This document shows, piece by piece, positions 24,748 through 34,870 of a stretch of 64,000 bases of DNA (the stretch's first letter is position 1; each line of letters starts with the position of its first letter). The position numbers and the translations under genes were made by a program. Below the pieces are notes generated by a model, which made no database searches, had not been told where the DNA came from, and worked only from the letters and a program-made list of their open reading frames with translations. The DNA comes from Trichobilharzia regenti (Eukaryota; Platyhelminthes; Trematoda; Strigeidida; Schistosomatidae). Location: the NCBI GenBank assembly GCA_944472135.2, contig OX235270.1, positions 41,230,352 to 41,294,351 of the forward strand, read 5' to 3'.

Positions 24748-25505
24748 ATGCCTGGGTCAAAGAAGGGACAGAACGTCTTGGATGTAAACAGGAAAGTAAG
24801 TCATGGTGACTTGTCTGTTACTTGTAACGATGTGTCTGATGTTAAGTATGACATGGTTGATGTTACTGTTTCGCCGTTCAGGGATAATAGGAACATCAAA
24901 CTCTCTAAATTTGAACCACGATGTTTTGATGGAAACCCAGCTGACTATTTACAATTTGTAAACGAATTTGAGATTATACTGAGTAGTTTTTTTATTAAGT
25001 GATGAATTCAAATTGATGTATTTGATGAGGTATTGCACTGGAAATGCTTCAAGAGCTATACTGTGCTGTAAGTTTATGAAGCCGAAAGAAGGCTACGATG
25101 AGGCTATGAGCATATTACGTCAAAGGTTTGGAAGACCTTCAATGATTGTAAGGAACGTATACGAAGCTGTCAAAGGTAACGGCAGTCAACTTCAAGATGA
25201 CTCCAAGGCACTTACTGAGTTTTTAGATAATCTTATGACTTATAAGAATACGTTGATTTCTATGAATTGCATGAGTGACCTCAAATCGAGTTTTATACTA
25301 GAAGTAATAGCAAGACGCCTACCTACTCGACTGCAAAGGAAGTGGGTGAAGATAAGCTCCCGAATGGAGGATGACGGTATCGAGCCAAAATTTGATGATA
25401 TCCTGAAACTAGTAAAAGATAGTGTCAATCAATCGATGAGCAAGTTTGCCAGTATATTGAATCTCACCCCTAGAATAGAGCAGTCTGGGGGTAAAACGCG
25501 ATCAT
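24748..25505 (+). pseudogene. truncated BEL/Pao-like Gag (copy A)
   Basis: Starts with MPGSKKGQNVLD and has the DUF1759-type Gag core: LSKFEPRCFDGNPADYLQFV, then MRYCTGNASRAILCC, AMSILRQRFGRPSMIVRNVY and ILEVIARRLPTRLQRKW. A frameshift within an extended T run near 24987 breaks the frame (24748-25002, then 25013-25505). At 25505 the ORF runs into an RTE fragment, deleting the rest of the element. At residue 193 it reads RLQRKW, where copy B has a stop. Confidence 0.85.
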
Positions 25506-25641
25506 TGCTTTGATTGAGGCACTCTACTCACGCTCATACAGCCAGGTGAGGGCTTACGGCGAGCTCTCATCTGAACTGATGACGACCAGTGGTGTCCTTC
25601 AAGGATGCCCATTATCTCCTTTTCTATTCAACTTCATCATA
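25506..25641 (+). pseudogene. RTE-like RT scrap
   Basis: Encodes LIEALYSRSYSQ, then GVLQGCPLSPFLFNFIID (the R of GVRQGCP is L), and ends abruptly at an (AAT)n run. Confidence 0.8.
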
Positions 25642-25663
25642 GATAATAATAATAATAGTATAT

Positions 25664-25682
25664 TCTCATTTTGTACATGAGA
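25664..25682 (-). other. CR1 3'-end hairpin 1
   Basis: TCTCAT, a 7-nt loop and ATGAGA pair perfectly just before the terminal (TTA)n run. Confidence 0.6.
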
Positions 25683-25776
25683 GACGCCAGTTTACAGGCA
25701 TCATCAGTATGATAAATTACATATACGAATAGCAATCATAATTAATAATAATGTTTTAATAAAATACACATTTTTT

Positions 25777-25790
25777 CCCACTTGTGTAGG
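25777..25790 (-). other. CR1 3'-end hairpin 2
   Basis: Minus strand CCTAC-ACAA-GTGGG forms a 5-bp stem with one G-T pair at the same position relative to the CATGCCTGTA box. Confidence 0.55.
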
Positions 25791-25911
25791 ACACACCAAA
25801 TATACAGGCATGCGTAAGCATTATTCAAATTTCATAAATTCGGTTTATGGTTAAGTTACATGGTTGCTGGCGGTTTTGTCTTAGGTCTGTGGGAACAATA
25901 TCATAACCAAT

Positions 25912-26172
25912 CATTCAATGGAGCACGTCATGAAATATAGGAATACTAACTTCGCATTAACAAAAAAACCCAAGTAAGTTTTGGATGGATTAAAAATACT
26001 TGGGAAAAAATAAAGCTTGAAGTTATTCCACAATATAACAAGTCATTCAATGGAGCACATCATGAAATATAGGAATATTGTCTTCGCATTAACAAAAAAA
26101 CCCAAGTAAGTTTTGGATGGATTAAAAATACTTGGGAAAAAATAAAGCTTGAAGTAATTCCTCAATATAACT
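25912..26172. repeat. tandem duplication in CR1 3' UTR
   Basis: Two direct copies of about 125 bp (25912-26036 and 26042-26172) sharing 'tcattcaatggagcac' through 'aaataaagcttgaagt', with few differences. A single related unit lies in the UTR of CR1 copy 1 (27309-27420). Confidence 0.8.
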
Positions 26173-26737
26173 TGGGTGTGTACAAATCCGAATCTTATTT
26201 TTGATTTGATTTATATCCAAATTGGGTAATCAGGAAGCTATTTTTACAGATACGATCAGTTATGTTATAAGCTACAATCGTGACGTTGTATTACAAATAG
26301 ATACTTTTCCATTGGTATAAGAGTATATTCCACAAATGTAATCCAGGTTGCGTCGTGGAGAAAGTCAATTCGTTATTAACCAGGCAACTGAAAGATACTG
26401 GACCAATAATGTTTGCAGATCATTTGTCATTGTAAATGGTCAAATATCCACATTATTCATTCTCATTCAAAAAGTCAAATGGAAGCTGAAATGGTGAGAG
26501 AAAAAAGAAGACAAACAACAGCAACGCAAAAGAAAGCAACGGGAGTCATTAAGGAGTGATTAATAAATATATACATATATATTCTGTTTAGTAACTGTGG
26601 TTATTTTTGTGCACTAACTAACTAGTCCCGTTATGCTAACTTTTATATTATGTGTAAACTAATATTACTGTCCTGTGTAGAAATGTTAATCATCTAGTTC
26701 CAATAATATTAAAATTTATAATTGTAGTTTGTTGTAA

Positions 26738-27126
26738 CTACACGTTTAAAGAACTTAAAATATCTATGTATGGTGAAAAAGAAGGTGTAAGAGTCAGGCG
26801 CAAAAGTACAATGTCATCTTTGAGTAGTCTGGTGACTGAGGAGATGAACACTGGAAGTGTGTTTGCATCACGCACATTAGCTGGTAGTTTATTCCAAATG
26901 ACTGAAAACTTATTTAAGAAGAAGTTGTACCGCACGTAAGTCTGACAGTGCTCCATAGCAGCTAGGTTGTGATGATTTCTAAGATTGTAACTGATGACAG
27001 CGGCAGGTTTAGTTATTGGCTTGGAGGAATGCAAGAGAAGATTAGTTAGCTTGTAGTAAAAGATAAGGTTTAGCTTAAGACGTCTATTCCAGAGGGGTTC
27101 TAATCTTAGTCTTTCGCATCGCTCAT
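26738..27126 (-). pseudogene. CR1-like RT C-terminus
   Basis: From 27126 downward it reads RCERLRLEPLWNRRLKLNLI, then the standard CR1 tail with ISYNLRNHHNL, YNFFLNKFSVIWNKLPANVR and LPVFISSVTRLLKD, stopping at 26738. No frameshift in this part; the upstream ORF is missing. Confidence 0.85.
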
Positions 27127-27153
27127 GGTAATAATAATAATAATATATATTTC

Positions 27154-27171
27154 TTCCTGTTTATGCAGGAA
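27154..27171 (-). other. CR1 3'-end hairpin 3
   Basis: TTCCTG, a 6-nt loop and CAGGAA pair perfectly just upstream of the (TTA)n terminus of CR1 copy 1; the CATGCCTGTA box precedes it. Confidence 0.65.
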
Positions 27172-28349
27172 CATACCAATTGTACAGGCATGGATAAGTT
27201 ATTATATAAATTACACAAAATTTGATGTATAATGGATTTACAGTTTGGTTGTTCTTTCTGACATCAAAGTCAGTCGGAACAGTCTGCTATAAAGTTTGTT
27301 TGTGTAGCACATAAAGAGATATAGAAATATTGTCTTCGCATTAACAAAAAACCCAGACATCAGATGAATGTAATACAAATATCTGGGAAAAATAAAGCTT
27401 GAAGTCAATTCTCCTATATAACTTTGTTGTGAACAGCACCCTTGGCTTAAAGATTATTGATGTATTATGTTGAGATCAGTGATATATTTATTCCATTTTT
27501 TCAGTAGTCTTGTCGTAATTTTATAACAGGAAAGAAATTTGATCGTGGATACGAAAACTAGATAAGGTCATGTTACGTTGTTTTACTGCATCAAGTGGTG
27601 CCGAGGTCGATTCCAGAATGCTCCATTTGTGTCTGCATGGCGGACTGTATTCGTAAGTTGAGTAAAATGTTGAAAACCGTTTGAAAACCAGTTGCTTCTT
27701 CATTTCAGATCATGAATACTCATTTACAGCATGTTCGCCAGCGTCTTCAAATGGTAGAATTGGATCGTTCATGGAATTTGAGTGGTTATGAGATAGACGG
27801 TTTGGAATTAATCCTCATTTCAGTTTAGATGCAGGGTTGTTCGACCTCGACCAGAAGATGAATAGGAGCAGCAAAATACCAGAAAGAGAAAGTATGTGAA
27901 CATGAAAAGGACATTTATATATTATGCATTTATAAATGTTTATCTTAATTGTAAATTATACCTAAGTAAACATTTTTCTATATTGTATTTGTTTTCACGT
28001 ATTTATGCGAAGTCTTAGAGTTTATTTAATGTCATAATGTGTATTAATGAGTCTGAGCGTTTTAGTGTTCTAATGACTGATGCGTTTTAGAAATAAGTGG
28101 TGGGTTCTGGTAGGGATAGTCATTTGGACAAAACAGTTTATATAGCAAGCGTTTGAAGGTTACAATGAGGGATAGGTCCTATTTCTAAGGGTAAACTAAT
28201 CCTGTATGTTCCGTACTATGTCTTTATGCATCCATGCTGCTAGTTTATTTATAGTTTAAAGATTGCTAAGGGTGTTGAAGTGCGTCTTTTAGGTGCTGTA
28301 GTAGATTAGTGCTTGATTCGTTCTAGGAGTAAATAGTTTATTAATATAA

Positions 28350-31300
28350 TCAGTAGAGTGAAACAGTCTGTATAGAGAGCGTTTGAAGCTTGTAACCGAA
28401 GAGCAAGTTCTGATATCTATTCCATATTTTAGAATACATGACTGTGAAGAAGTTTTCACGGAGTGTTGACTTAAAAGAATGAGTTGTCACTGTGGAAGTT
28501 TGGTTACGCAGATCGTAAGAACCTTCCTGTGCGAATTGTATGTCCCTGTTACCTGAGAAAGATATTTTGTGAAGGACCTTAAAGAAGAATATTAGGTTTA
28601 TAATAAGTCGCCTTGTCCAAAGTGGGTCGAGTTTTAGGATCATGCACCGTGAGATGTAGTCTTTCTTACAATCGTAGCCAAGCAGTTTTGAGGTAAAATA
28701 TCGTTGGATACTTTCCATCCTTAGCTTGTCGCGTGTGCGAGTGCTGCTTATAATAAATGGACAGTATTCTAGTAGTGGTCTGACACATGTTTTGTACAGA
28801 ATTAGCTTGGCTTCATTGTCGTGAAAGTTCCTGAGTATGCATCCTAAGAGCATCCTCGATTTTCTAGTCTGTGATGCTACTTGCTCTGAGAATGTCAAGT
28901 CACTAGAGTACCTCAAGCCTAGGTCAACGACACTTCGGAGTCTTGTTAGGTTAGCAGATTGGAGCGTTAATTTCAGGTCAATTGAGGGTGCACCGAAGCA
29001 GATCCAGCCACATTTGTTCAGATTAAATTGGAGATTCCATAGGGACGACCAAGCAGCCATTTTATCTAATTCCTTCTGTACTACATTCTCGAAGTTCCCT
29101 AAGTCATCACGTTGGAATGTATAAGCTACTTTTAGGTCATCTGCAAAGATGAATGGTTTCCCGTGCGTGAAGCAAGCGCATATGTCATTGATGTATAGTG
29201 TAAATAGGAGGGGTCCAATGACACTACCTTGTACTACACCAGAAGTGATAGGGCTAGGTTTGGAGGTTGCAGACCCGAGTTTAACTATTTGGGACCTATT
29301 GTTAAGGAATGATTTAAGCCATCCTAATAATGGGTCACGTATTCCTAAGGAGTTCAGTTTATTTGTTAGCAGTAAATGGTCAACACGGTCAAATGCCTTA
29401 GAAATGTCAAAGTAGATGACAAGTACTAGTTGCCGTCTGTCACGACTGCTGGTTACAAAATTGAAGAAGTCTAGGTGACATGTTAAACATGATCTGGATT
29501 TCAGGAATCCATGTTGGTTCGGACTTATGATGTTGCAGCTAAGCATATGTTTGATTAAGTTATCTTTGACTAGTCTCTCCATGATTCTAGATGCTATAGG
29601 TGTGATATTGATTGGATGGTAGTTACTGACTTCAGTTTTCGAGCCAGATTTGTGTTTAGGCATAATGAATGTTGTCTTCCATATGTCAGGGTAAGTTTGG
29701 GTTTCTAGGGACATTGTGAATATTTTAAGCAGTAGTAGAGGAATGTCAGGGCCACCATATTTATAGAAGTAAGATGATATACCGTCGGTACCGAAACCTT
29801 TTGAACTTTTGAGGGTTCTTATAGTTTGGTTAATGTCAGCGTAAGTGAATTGAACAGTGCTAATTTGGTTTGGTGTCAGTGGAGTTGGAGTTTGTGCCAT
29901 TTTAGTAATAGGGTGTATATCGAGTAGCTGGACTGAGGGCTTAAGGTAGTTACCTGCAAACGTTTTGTTGAATAGTTCACATATGTCTGCAGAGTTAGTG
30001 CATAGCCTGCCTTTGTCTATGAGGAGAGAAATGCTGTGATTTTTGCGATTCATTCGCTTCCTTAAGATTTCTGTGAGTGCATACACTCTAGCAGGACTGG
30101 CTACTGCGATGCGTTCTTCCTTTCTCATACGGAAATCTTGAGCTTGTGTGATGGAGCTAAGGGTTTTAAGTATTAGACCTAGAGTGCCAAAGTCGTGGTG
30201 TTTGAAGTAACTTGTTGAGAGTTTCTTCAGTTTCTTACGATCCTTTGGTTTTATGAATGACTTTCTGTGTGGGGAAACCTTTAGTGTTTGGAGTGGAATG
30301 ACAGCATCTAAGCATATGTTTGAGTTATGGTAGAAGATGGTTAGGGCTCTCGATAGGTCATCAGTAGTGAAGTATTCATCCCATTTGGAGGATCTTAGCA
30401 TCGATTCAACTAAGGCCCAGTTTGCCTTACTATAGTTCCTATATATTACTTGTTGTGAAGTGGAGGTATGAGATGCATTGCTACTCAGCGGAATTGGCAG
30501 TGCACACATTACTGTTTTGTGGTCGCTCCCTGGGAACTCAGAACCTACTAGCGTTGAAAGGGGGCTTATATTGTGGCAGAAGATTAAGTCTAGTACGTTG
30601 TTACCTCTTGTGGGAGTAGTGACAGTTTGTTTCCAGCCAAGTATATCCAGTGTGTCTAAGAACTTATCAAATTTAGTTGGACCTGTGGGTATATCCCAGT
30701 TGATTTCAGGTAAGTTAAAGTCCCCACATAGGATCTTATGATCGTATTGTAAGTCGGTTAATTGCTCCAGAGTATTAATAAGTTGGGTCTCGTAATTACT
30801 AAAGGTGCCAGGTGCTCTGTAGGAGCATCCAATTAATGCTGTTACGTTATTTAAGTGTACATTAACCCATAGAGTCTCAGGCATGTTAAGTGTACTACTT
30901 TCTAGCTGTGATACAGTAAGTGCATTCAGAAAGTACATGAGACAACCCCCTCCCTTACCACCTTCCCTGTCACACCGAAAGTGTGTGTAGTTATCTAAGC
31001 TTATTTCATCATCCAGGATGTCCGAATGACACCAAGATTCAGTGATGACAATTACAGGGGGTTTGTATATTACTGTGAGTGCTCTGAGCATCGGCAATTT
31101 ATTTAGAACAGATCTAGCATTTATGAGGATTACGTAAAGATGAGAGTTGAAGTAGCATTTGAAGTATTTAAGTTCGTTAGTCAGCCCCGAATATGGTTCA
31201 GCACCCAGTAGTTCTGCTGGACATGACGATCCTATGTTAAGAGGAGTTCCAGCATCATGCTCACCTATGTCTATCGAGTTGGTGTGTGCTGTTTTCGGTG

Positions 31301-31574
31301 GAGAATTAGGAGTTGGAGTACTGGATTTGCTATAGACTAAGGAACTTTTATTTTTAGTTAGGTTACAGAAGTGGGTAGGGTTCTTTATTTGGCCTATACT
31401 TGTGCAAGTGTCAAGTGTGTCCAATGGATACGGGTGCACTAGACCGTTCCTGTTTTCATGCAAGGAGGGAGCCAGCACTAGTGGTTTAGGAGTGTTAACA
31501 TCCCTACCAGCTGTTTTTTCAACGCTGACAGGGACGCGGGGGATAAAAAATGATTGGATCCTTGTGATGACCAT
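28350..31574 (-). CDS. CR1-like ORF2: endonuclease-reverse transcriptase
   Basis: 1074 codons, uninterrupted. An EEP (APE-type) endonuclease lies at about residues 140-365 with INARSVLNKLP (about 148), ITESW, GGKGGGCLMYF, CGDFNLPEINWD (about 283) and PGSDHKTV (about 350). The reverse transcriptase follows with FGTDGISSYF, YFDISKAFDRVDH (about 722), GVVQGSVIGPLLF and the catalytic FADDLKVAY (about 811). The CR1 thumb and tail run to the end, with RTCVRPLLEYCPFI-like text and a IWNRYQNLLFGYK region. All catalytic residues I can check are present. It would nick target DNA and copy the element RNA in the nucleus. The ATG at 31574 lies inside ORF1; translation may need reinitiation or another start. 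Confidence 0.92.
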   Translation of the reverse strand: MVITRIQSFFIPRVPVSVEKTAGRDVNTPKPLVLAPSLHENRNGLVHPYPLDTLDTCTSIGQIKNPTHFCNLTKNKSSLVYSKSSTPTPNSPPKTAHTNSIDIGEHDAGTPLNIGSSCPAELLGAEPYSGLTNELKYFKCYFNSHLYVILINARSVLNKLPMLRALTVIYKPPVIVITESWCHSDILDDEISLDNYTHFRCDREGGKGGGCLMYFLNALTVSQLESSTLNMPETLWVNVHLNNVTALIGCSYRAPGTFSNYETQLINTLEQLTDLQYDHKILCGDFNLPEINWDIPTGPTKFDKFLDTLDILGWKQTVTTPTRGNNVLDLIFCHNISPLSTLVGSEFPGSDHKTVMCALPIPLSSNASHTSTSQQVIYRNYSKANWALVESMLRSSKWDEYFTTDDLSRALTIFYHNSNICLDAVIPLQTLKVSPHRKSFIKPKDRKKLKKLSTSYFKHHDFGTLGLILKTLSSITQAQDFRMRKEERIAVASPARVYALTEILRKRMNRKNHSISLLIDKGRLCTNSADICELFNKTFAGNYLKPSVQLLDIHPITKMAQTPTPLTPNQISTVQFTYADINQTIRTLKSSKGFGTDGISSYFYKYGGPDIPLLLLKIFTMSLETQTYPDIWKTTFIMPKHKSGSKTEVSNYHPINITPIASRIMERLVKDNLIKHMLSCNIISPNQHGFLKSRSCLTCHLDFFNFVTSSRDRRQLVLVIYFDISKAFDRVDHLLLTNKLNSLGIRDPLLGWLKSFLNNRSQIVKLGSATSKPSPITSGVVQGSVIGPLLFTLYINDICACFTHGKPFIFADDLKVAYTFQRDDLGNFENVVQKELDKMAAWSSLWNLQFNLNKCGWICFGAPSIDLKLTLQSANLTRLRSVVDLGLRYSSDLTFSEQVASQTRKSRMLLGCILRNFHDNEAKLILYKTCVRPLLEYCPFIISSTRTRDKLRMESIQRYFTSKLLGYDCKKDYISRCMILKLDPLWTRRLIINLIFFFKVLHKISFSGNRDIQFAQEGSYDLRNQTSTVTTHSFKSTLRENFFTVMYSKIWNRYQNLLFGYKLQTLSIQTVSLY

Positions 31575-33061
31575 GGCTTATTATTCCACCTATTGTTTGA
31601 TGCTAGTTGTGTCCTTGTGTGGGTTTCGTGTGTACTGCATTTTGGGTTAGTTCCCAGCAGACTTGTACCATATATCCGGTCGAAATTTGTTTGTGTGCCA
31701 TACTCTGAAGACCCTGAGTTGTTGGTAGCCGAGTTCTGACTATTACCACTTGTACTATTTAGGGTGACATCGTTGTGACATTGGATATTAGTGTGTGCCA
31801 CGGTGCGATTTAGCACGTTGTGAGTGCTAATACTATTAACCGTGGGGAGTGTGGGCTTATTTAAGCTGCCACTGTTTTTGTTGGTATGATTTAGGGGCAT
31901 ATTTTCCTTATCTTTACCAATGGAATTATAGCTAGGAGAGGACAAAGTCGAATTTCGGGGGGTTTTAACTTTTTTTCTGGGGTTATTTAGTGGCATTTTA
32001 GATTCTGCGGTGATGGGTGGTATGGTTTTATTATTTATTTGGTTACAGTCTAGTGGCCTTTCGGCTGGTGTTGCACTCTGATGGGATATTTCTGTGTGTT
32101 TTGAGAGGGGTGATGCGGTGGGGTCTACTGTATCTTTCACAGGGTTGGGAATAATGGCTGCTTGCAATGTCCTATTACCTATTTCACAATTAGTCTTAGT
32201 GAGATAGTTGTGTGCGCGCCTTTCTATAACTGTTTTGTCCACCCCGACCTTTATATGTTTGTAGTTTCTGGCTTGCGATAGGGTGTGTTGGGAGTGAATG
32301 AATTTTCTGGTCTCTGCCGGTGTTTCGAACTGAAAACGAATAGGACAACACTTTTCATGTTGACTCTTCTTCAGCCTGTAGCACTTAGTCTTGGAGTTAG
32401 GCATTTTCGCTTCACTAAGTAAGATGCGCTGTACCTTTTTTAGTGCCTCATTGTCCGGAACGTTGTAGACAATAGCACTCAGTTTTGCGTCGAGTCGTTT
32501 TGTTACTTCTGTGGTAACAAAGTTAATGAGGTTATCTACCTTAGTTACCGATTCTGTGTCAAGCTTGTTAAGGTTTACCGTTTTCATGAGGATAGTTAGA
32601 GGTGTCAGTTCACAGACCTGCTATCTGATATCTAAGATCTGATCTGATAATTTGGATATCTCGGTATTGGTTTCGATGTTTCCAGCATTTACTGACTTGC
32701 TGTTTTTTATTTCCCTTAACTCAGCCTTAAGTTCTCCTATAGACAACTTTAGAAGTTCTATTTCTGAAGATAGTACTGAAAAAGAGCTTGATGGCTGGAG
32801 TTTTTCCATAAGCACATAAGGTGAAGGGAGGAGTTCTGTATGAGCAGAGGGTACCGAATTTTTAGGAGTAGTGCTAATACTGGCTGTCAGTACAGTTTTA
32901 TCCTCAGTTTCAGCTCGACGCTTACGGCATACACGTGAGTTATGTGACTCACTATAGCCGTTTGTTGGGGGTGTGTTGCTTGATGTAGCAATCAAGGACG
33001 TTAAATTAGACACCAGTTTTACAGGGGATTGGGTTCGTTGCTTTTTACTTTGATTAACCAT
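31478..33061 (-). pseudogene. CR1-like ORF1 with one in-frame TAG
   Basis: A single frame runs from the ATG at 33061 to 31478, broken only by TAG at 32623-32621. The N-terminal part (33061-32624) starts MVNQSKKQRTQSP, is basic and Ser/Thr-rich and has a coiled-coil-like stretch with SSEIELLKLSIGELKAELRE. The C-terminal part (32587-31478, with its own ATG) has an RRM-like region (SAIVYNVPDNEALKKVQRIL, KCCPIRFQFETPAETRKFI) followed by a long low-complexity Asn/Thr/Ser tail. ORF1 proteins of this type bind element RNA. The stop is either a mutation or a readthrough/reinitiation point; I favour mutation. Confidence 0.8.
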
Positions 33062-33146
33062 AACTATTAGAAATGAGAGTTAGTGGTTACAAGTATGGAA
33101 GTGGTATAGTACTTGTGCAAGTACTACAACATTACACTTCATTACA

Positions 33147-34870
33147 CAATCATTACACTTTATTGATTCACCTTAGCACTTTTACTTTTCTAAAAACAGC
33201 TTTCAATCCGTTGTAAACGTTGTACTTACCTCAATATTGGTTGGTTATCGTATGCCGACAACCACGGGATGAAAACGAAACGAAGTCGATTTTCTTGCTC
33301 AACCTGGAGGACAATTGTACAATTCAATAACTATACAGACTAGTTCAGACAATGAGTGTATTTATATATATATATCAAATATTTAACTGTTGAAACATTA
33401 TTAACTTGTAGACAATCTACGATTTGATATTATATCATACTTGATCGTGCTTGTAAAAATGGCATGCATTTTCATGTAAATTTATATGTTTATATGAGAA
33501 TATACATTATTATTATAAACAAGATAAATTTTATGTAACGAATCACGTAAAAATGTAACGCAAACGTTGAACGTACCGCGATACTTCCAGACCACTTTCT
33601 GGACCAATAGTTCTTGAGGTAAACTGCCGTTGCACTCCCTCTAATTTAAGCTTGTCATTTTGTCTGAGTCCGCTAAGAATAAACGGGCAGTATTCTAAGA
33701 TAGGTCGGACACATACTTTGTATAATAAAACCCTAGTTTCACAACAAAAGAAATTGCGTGTTATGCATCCTATCAGCCTTCGCGTTTTACGTCTGGCATA
33801 ATCAGTCTGTTCAGCGAACGTTAGGTTACTAGAGTATCTAATACCGAGATCTACGACTGAGTTGAGCTTAGCTAGTTTTCGCCCATTTATTTCAAGAGTT
33901 AGATCAAGGTTACTGTTGCCGATACAAATCCAGCCGCATTTGTCAATGTTAAAGTTTAGACAGGATTCAGCACACCACGTTGCAAGGCTACTTAGTTCAA
34001 GTTGTATTTTAGTAACCATATCGCTTAATTCATGAGTGTAGCAGGAGTAGACGACTTCAAGGTCGTCAGCGTATAGGAATGGTTCACCTGAGGTGAAGCA
34101 CTTGGAAATGCTGTTAATGTAGACTGTGAATAAAAGTGGACCTAGGACACTACCTTGCACAACCCCACTTGAGATCTGCCTAGGATGAGACGATACAGAT
34201 CCAACTTTGGTTATTTGTACCCTGTTGCTTAGAAATGATTTTAACCAGTTCAGTAATGGGTTGCGAATTCCACAAGAGTACAGCTTCTCAAAGAGAATAC
34301 TGTGAGATACCATGTCAAATGCCCTAGATATATCGAAGTAGAGAACAACGACTAGCTTACGTGCTTCGTGACTACTAGTGATGCAGTTGAAAAAGTCGAA
34401 GTGGCAAGTAACGCAGGATCTATTTTCGAGAAATCCGTGTTGAGACCTTGTAACAAGATCTTCCCTAATTAGGTAGTCTGACAATTGATCTTTTACAACT
34501 TTCTCCATGATTCGTGAGATAACTGGGGTTATATTTATGGGTCCGTAATTGCGGACGTTTGCCCTATCACCAGATTTGTAATGTGGAATTATGAAGCTAG
34601 TTTTCCACTCACTAGGGTAAGTGCCAGTGTCCATAGATATTGAGAAGAATTTAAGAAGTAACAAGGTATATCACACCCACTATTTTTGAAAATTATCGAA
34701 GCGAGGCCATCCGGTCCCGTACTAGTGGAAGGTTTAAGGCTTTTAATTGCTTGTACTACTGTATGCGAATAAGTAAATTGTTCATAGTTGTATACAGCTG
34801 AAAAGACTCGACGAGATATTATGATGCCATTTTGTTCTGCACAATATCTTGCTTTGTTCAAGTTTATTAG
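33147..34870 (-). mobile_element. 5'-truncated CR1-like element (copy 2)
   Basis: Minus strand RT (34861-33543) and a 3' UTR (33542-33147) whose last ~340 bp recur at 45226-45565. The UTR ends in AATAAAGTGTAATG followed by short 'gtgtaatg' repeats (33120-33165), a plausible poly(A) signal and terminal repeat. The endonuclease half is missing, as expected for 5' truncation. Confidence 0.8.
33543..34861 (-). pseudogene. CR1-like reverse transcriptase, frameshifted
   Basis: The first part (34861-34665) contains STGPDGLASIIFKNSGCDIP. One base appears lost near 34665, after which the main frame (34664-33543, 373 codons) continues with SEWKTSFIIPHYKSG, YFDISRAFDMVSHSILFEKL, GVVQGSVLGPLLF and the catalytic FLYADDLEVVYSC. 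The thumb follows, with RPILEYCPFI. It ends early at ESGLEVSRYVQRLRYIFT, so the C-terminal tail is missing or altered. Protein identity to CR1 copy 1 looks moderate, indicating a different CR1 subfamily. Confidence 0.88.

Larger units (their letters stand above)
25642..27126 (-). mobile_element. CR1-like element 3' end (copy 4)
   Basis: Minus strand: RT C-terminus (26738-27126) followed by a 1.1-kb 3' UTR. The UTR ends twice in a TTA-type microsatellite (25643-25656 and about 25735-25752), each preceded by a hairpin and by the box GATGCCTGTA or CATGCCTGTA. The UTR also holds a direct tandem duplication (25912-26172). The 5' side is cut off at 27126 by CR1 copy 1. Confidence 0.75.
27127..33146 (-). 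mobile_element. nearly complete CR1-like retrotransposon (copy 1)
   Basis: Minus strand: short 5' UTR (33146-33062), ORF1 (33061-31478), ORF2 (31574-28350), 3' UTR (28349-27147) and a (TTA)n end at 27129-27146. The two ORFs overlap by 97 nt in different frames. It sits inside CR1 copy 4 on its left and abuts the 3' end of CR1 copy 2 on its right. Apart from one stop in ORF1 it looks intact, so it is a young insertion of an SR1/Perere-like CR1 lineage (naming tentative). Confidence 0.85.

Noticed and set aside
28837..30741. Several plus-strand frames of 65-95 codons
   Set aside because: They are antisense shadows of the CR1 ORF2.
33215..33240. A splice donor (AGGTAAGT on the minus strand) marking a host exon
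   Set aside because: It lies in the CR1 copy-2 3' UTR and is repeated at 45.3 kb as part of the same element; no open frame or acceptor fits.
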